Part shown: piece after piece, positions 1 through 7,900 of the stretch
Position numbering within the stretch: the first letter of the stretch is position 1
How the letters are laid out: every line of letters begins with the position of its first letter
Program-made: the position numbers and the translations under genes
The notes under the pieces: generated by a model
The model's database searches: none
What the model was told of the DNA's origin: nothing
What the model saw: only the letters and a program-made list of their open reading frames with translations
Origin: Spirogloea muscicola
Lineage: Eukaryota > Streptophyta > Zygnematophyceae > Spirogloeales > Spirogloeaceae
NCBI GenBank assembly: GCA_009602725.1
Contig: WELB01000438.1
Location: 21,266 to 31,517 of the forward strand
Reading direction: 5' to 3'
Length of the DNA: 10,252 nucleotides

Positions 1-317
1 GCGCGCCGGTGACGGTGGCCCTCGACCTGTCCGGCTGCGCGGTCGCGGACGCCGACGTCGCCGCCGCGCTCGCGGACCTGCGCTGCCTCCGCCGCCTCGT
101 CCTCGACAGCTGCCAAAAGCTGTGAGCTCTGCCGCCGCAGTTACTATAAGAGAATTCCATTGCCATGATGATTGCTGCAGGCAATCGCCTAATGAGGCCC
201 GCTGTTATGTAAACACAAGCTTATATGCTATCTGAAGTGCAAATAGCTAAGCTGGTCAAGGCGCCGGCCTGTCGAGCCGGAGGTCGTGGGTTCAAACCCA
301 GAGGAAGCTGACATGCA

Positions 318-352
<35 letters not shown>

Positions 353-3300
353 TCCCGCTGCTGCTGCTGTCGATGCAGGACGTCGGCTATCGCTGAGATT
401 GTGGTGGAGGCATCGCACTGTGGTGGCGCTGCCGGTGCTGGCGGCAGCAGCCGGGGGCTCGCGTCGGTCAGCCTGCAGCGGTGCTTCCGTCTGGGGCCGG
501 CCGCCGCCGGCTTCCTCCTGGCGGCAGTCGGCGGGAACGCCGCGGCCGCCGGCGCCGTGCCGGTGCCGTCCCGCCTGCGCTGCCTCCTGCTGAGCCACCT
601 GGACTGCCTCGAGTTCCCGTGCCGGCTGGCCCTGGAAGCGGCCGCAACAGCGGCCGCGGCCGACGCCGCCGCCATACCTCCAGTGCTCGTCCAGCCGCCA
701 GCGGCAGCTGGCGGCGGCGGCGGCCTTCGTGTCCTGGCCCTGCAGAATTGCACCGGCCTTGGTCCAGTGGAGTTAGAGCTGGTGGTAAGCCCTGCCTAAT
801 GGTCGCTAATTGACTAATGGCAATAAGCGCCGGCCCAAGTACGTTGCAGCTGCTGGTAAGACAGATGGTTTGACGCTTCAGCGCGGCGGCCGTCTGGCAG
901 GCAGCGACGTGTCCCCGGCTGGAGCTCCTGCTCCTCGGCGGCTCCGGCCAGGGCCTCGGCCTGGACCGGCCCGAGAGCGCGCCGCCGGAGAAGGTGGCGG
1001 CGGCGGTGGCAGCGCTCGCCGCAGCCGCTGCACGCCTGCCATGCCTCCACATGCTAGAGTTGACATTCTTCGGGGCAGCAGTCACTGGCAGCCTTCGGTA
1101 AGGCCTCCATTGTTCAATCAGGGAAACACTCTACCATGACAATAAAAATTAGGCAGTATTGACTGATTGAGGGTTAAGGCCAAATCATTAGTATATCGAT
1201 ACAAAGAGCAAGTTTATTAGTCTTATGGATCTGTGGCTGCGGTGAAGGCCCAGGGCGTAGGAGGCATGGACGTGGGCAGCAGTGTGCCGCCGCTGCTCCT
1301 CTGCGGCAAGGCTGATGGCAGTGTGGCAATGGCTGCGTGGCCGCGGCGGCGGCGCAGGGCGGAGATCGGGCTGGGCATCTTGGTCCTTGACCTGTGCAGC
1401 GAGCCGGACGTTGTGACGGCCGCTGAGCTCGTGCAGCAGCTTCCCGTAGCGCGGCGCTCGCCGGGCATGGCCTACTTCCTCGACCTTCAACAGGCGCAGC
1501 TGGCGGCCACTGCCGTCCACTCTCCACGCCGGCTCAAGGTGGCAGCTGCCGGGCGAGGCGTTGCCGCCGCTGCTGGCGATAAGCGGCACGAGCCCCTGTG
1601 GCTGCCGGCTGGCTTGGCCAGCGATCAAGCCATGGTGGAACACTGCAAGGCTGTAGCACCAAGCCCAGATGGCAGCACCTGGTGCCAGGGAGGCCTTGAC
1701 AACGTTGGCAACCGGGACCTCGACTGCGGGCCATCGCTTGCGGACGTGACCGGAAGGCTTGACCTTCAGTGGCAGGCGCTGTCGCCGGGCGCCGCCCTTG
1801 CCACTCCGAGGGTCAAGGGCCTGCTGGCGAACACTTTGTCGCCCACGGTGGACATCGAGGGCTGGGAGACGGCAGAGCAGGAGGACTTCGTGGCGGCTCT
1901 GCGTGCTGCCGCTAATTGCTCTGACCTCCGGCGCCGCTCGCCGCTGCATGTCTTTGCCGCCCATGGCGAGCCGGAGGCTACCGCCGGCCTCCTGGCACTG
2001 GGGGCCTCTGCACTAGGCGTGCGCGACTCGGGTGGCGCCACTGCGCTCTTCATCGCTGCTGAGAACGGCCATGCCCGTGTCTGCAAGGTGTCGTCGCTTG
2101 GCATCACTACCTTGTTAAATTGACATAACGTCAAGATCAGATGAACCTTCAATCTCAGTCATGCTGCTGACTGTCCAGGGTGTACATGCTCAACCGCTAC
2201 TGCCTTGCACGAGCGCAGGTGCTGTTGCGAGGCGGTGCTGCGGTGCTAGCCATGAATCGCGCGGGCGAGACGCCACTCTACATTGCCGCCCTCAAGAATT
2301 TCTCTTCGGTTGTTGAGGTGTTGCTTGCACATTGCCAGGAGCACGGGATTGAGTGGCAGGAAGCTGCCGCTTACGGTATGTGTCGCTACGACATGGACGT
2401 TAAGATCCACATACTCATTGCATGTGTCTATTGTCAAATCATTCACAAAGCACTCTGCTGTCAGTAATGCTGATGCCTTGGTCAGATTGTTGTGGTGACT
2501 GCAAGTGTAGCAATATCTAAGTTGAAAATACTGCACCCAATACACAGCCTTTTCGTTTGGCAGTGGCCCACTTTTGGCACTGGAATCGTATTGCACAAAG
2601 TATTCAGATTATGAGATTTGGTAACATTGTTTGAGATCACCAAGTTCATTGTCTCCTTCCTTGGGATTGGTTCAAGCATAGCAACTTTTGTTTTACTTGA
2701 TGCTTTGCAGGAGACGGTTGGACACCGCTGATGGCTGCAGCAGTCGCAGACCGGCAGCACGTCGCCTTTCTGCTCCTGCAGGCTGCAGGAGCTCGCCTGT
2801 CGCCGGGGCCGCACTGCAGCAATGACGACTCCCGGGATGGCCAGCCCTGGAGCGCGTCTCATGCACTTGGAGACCTCGAGTCAGGTGACTGCAACGGGGT
2901 CGACACCAAGAGGGCAGCGGCGCTGGGGAATAGCGGCAACGATAGCGGCATGCTGGAGCGGTTGCCGGCCTTCTACCACCCACCGCTGCTGCTGAACATG
3001 CGGAATCGGTACGGGCAGACGGCGCTGCATGTCGCAGCGCGTCGGGGCTCGGCGTGGTTCGTGGAGGTGCTCCTGCTGGCCGGCGCATCGACTGCCGTGG
3101 AAGACAACTACGGCATGCGTGCAGGGGATGTTGCGTTGCGCCACGGGCACGCCGTCGTCGCTCAGTTGCTGTTGGCGGCGGATCGAGGAACTGGGGGAGA
3201 TGCTGTCTGCGACACCGGCATTCGTGCTGGCAGTGAGGACAGCCCCCCAGCCTCTTCCAGAGGCCACGGTGGGAGGCGGCGGCGGGCCAAGGCGCAGCAC

Positions 3301-3453
3301 AATGATCGTGCGGCAGGTGCTCCAGCACCTGCGAGAGGAAGCGACGCCTCAGCCCCGCTTGCCCATGGGCGCCTTGCAAGGAGCCGAAGGGGGCCCACTG
3401 GCCATGGTGGCTCCAGCAAGGCGGCAGTGCCAGACGGTGTGCTACGAGCTTGA
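1..3453 (+). CDS. LRR-ankyrin repeat protein, six exons, 5' end outside the window
   Basis: Six exons join in consistent phase: <1-121 (reading frame from base 3, ends phase 2), 379-784 (ends phase 0), 901-1097 (ends phase 2), 1280-2087 (ends phase 0), 2219-2375 (ends phase 1), 2711-3453 (stop TGA). Donors are GTGAGC, GTAAGC, GTAAGG, GTGTCG and GTATGT; acceptors all end in CAG. The product, about 810 residues in the window, has leucine-rich repeats (exons 1-3 and the start of 4), a long linker, then about six ankyrin repeats (exons 4-6). Both repeat types are protein-interaction scaffolds, so a binding or adaptor role is likely, but no catalytic domain is seen and no partner can be named. No signal peptide can be judged because the start is missing. 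The last 90 codons may be in the wrong frame: a competing frame ending at 3502 looks more coding (see separate entry). The weakest boundary is the exon 4 acceptor, which lacks a pyrimidine tract. Confidence 0.82.
237..307 (+). mobile_element. tRNA-Asp-like element (SINE head or tRNA pseudogene) in intron 1
   Basis: The sequence has a perfect Pol III box A (TAGCTAAGCTGG, 244-255) and box B (GGTTCAAACCC, 289-299). Between them is a fully paired anticodon arm: CCGGC (264-268), loop CTGTCGA, GCCGG (276-280), with GTC as the anticodon of tRNA-Asp. The D stem is only partly paired, the T arm closes only with a 6-nt loop, and the 5' and 3' ends do not form an acceptor stem, so it is not a functional tRNA gene. 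It is flanked by a loose direct repeat, CTGAAGTGCA (232-241) and CTGACATGCA (308-317), 8 of 10 identical, possibly a decayed target-site duplication. tRNA-Asp-related SINEs are known in Chlamydomonas, which makes a SINE the favoured reading. A full SINE body is not seen. Confidence 0.55.
318..352. repeat. (CCG)n trinucleotide microsatellite
   Basis: Nearly uninterrupted CCG/GCC units run from 318 to about 352, directly after the tRNA-like element, and are followed by CTG units (about 357-369). Long poly-Ala, poly-Pro or poly-Arg ORFs read through it on both strands are artefacts of the repeat. It lies in the intron just before the acceptor at 377-378. Confidence 0.9.
1930..3180 (+). other. 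Ankyrin repeat domain, about six repeats
   Basis: Ankyrin signatures appear in order: RRSPLHVFAAHG (about 1936), GGATALFIAAENGHARV (about 2032, completed across the 2087/2219 splice by KVLLRGGAAV), GETPLYIAALKN (about 2266) with VVEVLLAHC, DGWTPLMAAAVADRQHV (about 2713) with FLLLQAAGA, YGQTALHVAARRGSAWFVE (about 3010) with VLLLAGAST, and a last degenerate unit YGMRAGDVALRHGHAVVAQL ending near 3175. A Ser/Asp/Gly-rich insert of about 60 residues (about 2800-2975) separates the fourth and fifth repeats. That the splice junctions land inside repeats without disturbing their spacing is strong support for the exon model. Confidence 0.88.
2376..2710 (+). other. Intron 5 of the LRR-ankyrin gene (335 nt)
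   Basis: It has a strong donor GTATGT after TTACG and a strong acceptor TGCTTTGCAG before the GACGGTTGGACACC ankyrin start. The interior is AT-richer than the exons. I see no repeat, RNA gene or conserved coding in it. Confidence 0.8.
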
Positions 3454-3502
3454 TCTTGCAGCTAGTGAAGCTCAGGCCCCTGGGGACCCATGTGCAGCTT
3501 AA
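3181..3502 (+). other. Alternative C-terminal reading frame of the LRR-ankyrin gene
   Basis: Downstream of the last ankyrin repeat the annotated frame becomes a basic, Arg/Gly/Ala/Ser-rich tail ending at TGA 3451-3453. The frame one base further on reads IEELGEMLSATPAFVLAV, then STMIVRQVLQHLREEATP and CQTVCYELDLAAS, and stops at TAA 3500-3502. By eye its third codon positions are more G/C-rich than those of the annotated frame and match upstream exons better. Leaving out one base of the run at about 3175-3182 would join ankyrin LLLAA directly to IEELGEM. Either the assembly has an extra base, the allele is frame-shifted, or the basic tail is real. Confidence 0.45.
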
Positions 3503-3976
3503 CAATGACCACTTGCCTGCATATGTGGTTATACTACTTAAGTACCAGCATGTTGTGCCAGATGCTGAAAAATGGCCTTTCACGGAATGTTTGCAATGAC
3601 TACTGCCTTCACATTGTTCCTCAAGCAGTGACTGCGCTTGAGTCGCCACTTGAGCAGCAAGCAAAAGATGCGCTGGAAGATCTGACACAAACTTGCTCGA
3701 CACATTCGACTTCCATAGTAAGCAATGAGGATAGTCGCTGCTATTCCAAGGCAAGGCTAGATTATGTCGATTTGGTGCCTACTCTGTGGTCACTGCACCC
3801 TGGGCCCAAGCCTGCGCTCACATCTTCTAGGATGTGTACAACTTGTCCGACTGGAAAAAATTTGTGACAGGCTAATTCAAGGAGGGGACGCAAAGGTGGC
3901 CCTGACTTCTGTAGTGTAGGTATGAATGGCAAAGCCTAACACGAACTATTGGCAGCCACAACTGCCTAATTGTACC
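3503..3976. other. Intergenic region between two convergent genes
   Basis: This stretch must hold the 3' UTRs and poly(A) sites of both genes. I found no TGTAA (the usual chlorophyte signal) on the plus strand between 3454 and 3976, nor clearly for the minus gene just below 3977. An open frame at 3490-3867 has no recognisable motif and mixed codon choice, so I do not call it a gene. Confidence 0.6.
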
Positions 3977-4906
3977 TCAGGAGGCTCCATTGCAGGAGTC
4001 CATTGTACTTGAACCAGCATCCCTGGAACTTGCGTCAGTCCTTCCAGTGCCACTGAAAGGCATTGGGCTCGTTGAGGCAGGCTGCCCGGGCACCTCCAGA
4101 TGATGCATCTCCTTCTGCACCTGCTCCAGCCTCCGCATTACGTCCAGTCTGTCTGAGCCGTATGCGCTGGGTATCTGCAGTGGCACCATAGCCAAAGTCA
4201 GAATTGATGTGCCGCTCATACCACAGTCAGCAGCACTCTGTGTCATGAGAAGGTGCCGTATGGTGCCTGCAGATGTATGGCATTCTGGTTATTGCATACG
4301 TCCACTTAAGAAGAAGCCACTGCTCACTAACCATTACTTTTGCTGACAATTAATCAGGTCACATTGAGATGCTTCACAACACTACAATCTGGTTATGTCA
4401 TGGAAGCATCCAGATGACTTGCAATATGGTTGAGAGCCCTACCACTCCAGGGATGTACTTCTGAATGGCTGCAAGTATGGCGGCATGCCCTACTGCTGTG
4501 ACCTGACCGTAGATTAAAGACAGCATTCAGATCAGCCACAACTCAATTTAGCCATGGATGACTGCGTACTTCTCTATACTGTGCAATGTATGCAGCAATC
4601 AATAATGGCCTCCATAGAGAGAAGCAGGACTGTGCTTGATGTGTCAACATGGGTCCTACTTTAGTTGAATGATAAAGACCAACTCTTATAGCCCTCAGCT
4701 GCATGTGTGGTGCAGGTAGCTCAGCGTTGGATTACCGGCAGCAACATGAGGAAGCCAATGGGGATGACCGAGGCCAAGTCTGTGAGAGTGCGCCTCAGAA
4801 TCTTGCGCTCCCGCACGGTGAGCTCCTGTCCAGCGACGCTGCGACGTAGGAGGACCATCGCTGCAGCGACGTCGGTGCTCAAGAGTTGGGTTCCCCTCCA
4901 TGCATC
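3977..4906 (-). other. LETM1 core domain, exons 14-16, at the C-terminus
   Basis: Exon 14 (4906-4736, 57 codons) encodes AAAMVLLRRSVAG, ELTVRERKILRRTLTDLAS and the hydrophobic VIPIGFLMLLP. Exon 15 (4502-4443, 20 codons) encodes VTAVGHAAILAAIQ and KYIPGV. Exon 16 (4174-3977) begins IPSAYGSDRLDVMRRLEQVQ and ends in a Ser/Thr/Gly-rich tail. The order basic amphipathic helix, RTLTDLAS-type motif, membrane segment, VTAVGHA, then IPSxYGxxRL is diagnostic of the plant LETM1-like family. The hydrophobic run over the exon 14/15 join is the likely transmembrane segment. Only about 65 residues follow it, so the large matrix/ribosome-binding region and EF-hands of canonical LETM1 are absent. Confidence 0.88.
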
Positions 4907-7900
4907 CTGCAGTATCAGAGAAATTATTAATGACTACATGTAAACAGCAACTCTTATGACTGACATGAGATACCTAAATTCACCTGTCAACCTGCACGCG
5001 CAAAATGATACACTGACCTCCCAGCAGATACATTGCTTTTCTATCAATAAACTCTGAAGCTGTAGCGCACATGCAGTACAGGTGCTAATGAGCTGGTTGC
5101 TCACAGCGCCAGCATCCTTGAGCTTCTCCACAGACTCGTTGAAGAAGTTACGGTAATCTCCCATGTCTGTGTCCAGAGAAGGTGTGGCCGGTTGCCTCCC
5201 AAACGGTGACCAGAGGCGTGGGCCCGTCACTGTAACTGGCGGATCCTTGGAGTCCTCCTGCAAACGCATCATGAATTAAGTAATTTTTGCATCAATAAGA
5301 AGCACCAAGGAGATCGACATTTTTACGTGTGAAAGTATGGTCTACTACACCTCGGCTCGCTCTCAGCTTGTTGTTCAGGTTGCTTGCCATAGCCAATGTG
5401 CTCACCGTGCTGCTGGTAGAGCATTGCCTGAGGCGCTCCTCCAGGATGCTGAGCTCCTGTCGCAGGACCTCGAAGCGCTCCGCTTCCGCTCCGATCATTA
5501 CGCCAGCAGCCTCCTCCATAGATGCTGCAGCTTCTTCCTCAAACTCCAAGGCTTCCTGTATATGTATGATGTATAAAGAGGATATTACTTCATTGAGTCT
5601 GCGCAAATGCATGCAGAATACTCATCAGCTCTAGGTTTCTAGCTCTTAGACACTTGTCATCAGCCAACCAATATCACCCAATTACACTTACCTTGGGAGG
5701 TACCAGGCCTTGCAGCGGTCCTAATGATTGCTCCTTGTCATCCCTCGATTGGAAAAATGGCACGAGCTGCACCGCTGTTCCTATGACGGCGCTGCTCGCA
5801 TCACTCACAGCAGACGACAGCCTGCCAACAACCCAAATTTCTGAGAGTTATGGACTAAATGCTCCACAAGAGCGTCCACAGTGTATGTCAGGTATACCAC
5901 ATTGACAGAGCGTCCTTGCCACTGAGCTTGGCTTGCATGCAGCTACCTGCCCAAGTTTCTCACGGTCTGACCAGGGTCAGAGTAGGACAGCCCACCTGGT
6001 CAGCAGCAAGCCACCGCGAGAGTGCACGGCATTGCTGTCAGCTTGCCTCTGCTCCCGCGCTTTGTCCCTCTCCTCTTCCTTCCTCTGCATTCTCTCCTTG
6101 GCCTGAACCTGCAAAGTCACAGGAGCCAGAATTCATGAAGGTCTGCGGATGCCTGAAGCATCATAACCCATTCTTTACATGAACAGGACGCAGTTGTCAA
6201 AGTACACAGCAATCAGAGACTGGCTGGATGCCTGCCTTCCTCTTCCGCTTGCTCGCTTCCCGCTCCAAGGCCTTTGCCTTGAGTGCCCCTTCGAGCGCCT
6301 CGACCTCCCGCTTCAGCGTCTTCACATTCTCAAGCTCCGCCCTGGCAGCCAGCAGCTTCTCAGTGCCGCAGCCCTTGCTGCTGCCAGCGTCTGAGGCTGC
6401 CACCAGCAGCTCCAGCTTCCTGATTGTTGCCTCTACGCCACCCAGGACCTGCGCTCATGCACTCAGAATCATCTTATACATCCACAGACTATACTGCTGA
6501 TTGATGCACAAGAGCTCGAAGTATGGTCAGTAAGATGGAATGCAATAGAGGCTTCCACACCAATGTAATGGGAGCTTGGTGCTCCACAAAGTAAGAAAGT
6601 AAGTGTGCTCTGCTTTACACACTCAATTTAAGGACAGAATGTCAGAGTAACAACCTCATCCAGCGCAGACATGCCCGTCGAGACCTCCCGCAGCTCCCTC
6701 TGCTTGGCCTCGTGAAGGGGTGCCGTGCTCGAACTCACGGCCTCCCCAACCTCGCCTTGCTCCTCGCCCCCTCCCAGCAGCCTGCTGAGCGTCTGCCCGA
6801 CCCCAGTGGCCACTTGTCCGACTCCCTCCCTGTGGCCAACAGATAGAGAAGAAAATCTGAATAGTGGTGCTGCAACAACTAGACAGCTTGTCACTAGGCT
6901 TCTGCGGGTTCTACGATGCATTGCATGTCAAAGGGATTACTGGACAAAGTATGACAGCGGAGCTTGATATCCTCAAAACAGGTACCCAACAGCATACCCA
7001 TCTGGAGTGTCGCTTTTGATGACAACCTGCATTGCTGTGGCTTCTGTACACTCTGATAGCCTTCGCTTACTGCGGGAGGGAAGCAAGAACAGTGGACTGT
7101 CAATTATAAGAACCGCAGTTATCAGAACCTACAAGGACCAGCTACCAATAGGAGTGCAATGTGCGGTCCACATTCACCTCTGCCCATATTTATCTCAACA
7201 CGCAGCTACAGACCAGCTAGGCGTGAGGTGAAAGCTCGAAGAAGCTTCGACGTCTGCAAAGTGGCTACTTAAGCTCACCTGTCCCGCAAGAACATTGCGG
7301 CGCGTGACGAGGGCTTGCCAGCTACCCAAGAGCTGTGAGTGGAGAATGTGCAGATCCACGCTCGACATACGCACTCTGCTTCTGAGATTATATTCTCCGA
7401 CTCTACTGGCAATGGCAACATCCTCTTCTCATGTTGGTGGACTGAGTCTCTGTGCGGTTGCTCGCTGGGCGGGAAGAAAGGCAACCAGGCTAGCTCCTCA
7501 GTCACAACCTGGAATTGGAAGCAGTCAGCAGGTCAGACTAGTGACATGTGCTGACAAGACTTGCTACCAAGGGATACTATTGTTGTAGTTGCTGCTTTCC
7601 ATTACTCTTGCTAAGTGCCATGCTCATGCTCTTGCACATGTCAAACTCTCTTTGCTACTGCAAGTGGCAAGGCTGCAATGTTCCTTCACTACGACAATCA
7701 GGTCATGCCAGAGGCCAACAACCCATTCGCAAATACCAGCAACTGGAGAATTACAAGCAAGATTGCTCCATGCAGTAGCTTACATTTTTTACAAGACAGC
7801 ATTGATTGCTGATAGTACTTGATGCCATACAAACTTAAGCGGCTTACGTGGTTCTGCATGACTCAAGCTAGAGTAGGATCTCCCACCTCCACAAACAGTT

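Larger units (their letters stand above)
122..378 (+). other. Intron 1 of the LRR-ankyrin gene, carrying repeats
   Basis: This 257-nt intron has a GTGAGC donor and a GATGCAG acceptor. Its phase (2 on the left, one base on the right) joins two LRR exons cleanly. It contains an AT-richer left part, the tRNA-Asp-like element, the CCG repeat and a CTG run. The acceptor has no classical pyrimidine tract; the CCG/CTG repeat occupies that place. Confidence 0.7.
1..1400 (+). other. Leucine-rich-repeat region of the LRR-ankyrin protein
   Basis: The repeats follow the pattern LxxLxLxxCxxL typical of cysteine-containing (AMN1/F-box-LRR type) repeats. Examples are VALDLSGC and LRRLVLDSCQKL in exon 1, LASVSLQRCFRL, LRCLLLSHLDCLEF and LRVLALQNCTGL in exon 2, CPRLELLLLGG and LHMLELTFFG in exon 3, and LGILVLDLC early in exon 4. 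The exon 1/exon 2 junction (121 to 379) restores the Leu of QKL, and the exon 2/exon 3 junction (784 to 901) gives VELELVAATCPRLELL, a natural LRR step. Ala/Gly-rich insertions between repeats (around 530-560 and 640-720) make them irregular. No F-box is visible, but the N-terminus is missing, so one cannot be excluded. Confidence 0.75.

Noticed and set aside
221-1085. Overlapping Ala/Arg/Pro-rich ORFs on both strands
   Set aside because: They are generated by the CCG microsatellite and GC-rich LRR exon; they cross splice sites and have no motif.
1188-1964. 258-codon minus-strand open frame opposite exon 4 of the LRR-ankyrin gene
   Set aside because: It is a shadow of the sense exon; the product is low in complexity and has no motif.
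2693-3754. 353-codon minus-strand open frame opposite the last ankyrin exon
   Set aside because: It is antisense to clear ankyrin repeats, rich in Arg/Pro/His/Ser/Cys as expected of a shadow of GC-rich coding, and has no recognisable domain.
3490-3867. 125-codon plus-strand ORF between the two genes
   Set aside because: It has no motif and no biased codon use; it fits 3' UTR or intergenic sequence better than a gene.
4711-4745. tRNA-like start GTAGCTCAGCGTTGG
   Set aside because: It resembles a box A only with extra D-loop bases, has no box B within range and no anticodon arm, and overlaps the exon 14 donor of the LETM1-like gene.
4934-5017. In-frame extension of exon 13 beyond the GTCAGT donor
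   Set aside because: The open frame continues to a stop, but the donor GAG|GTCAGT and the phase-0 acceptor at 4907 join it straight to the LETM1 core, so the extension is intron.
7236-7250. Inverted repeat TCGAAG/CTTCGA with 3-nt loop
   Set aside because: It is a short 6-bp stem inside an intron, without partner features; such hairpins occur by chance.
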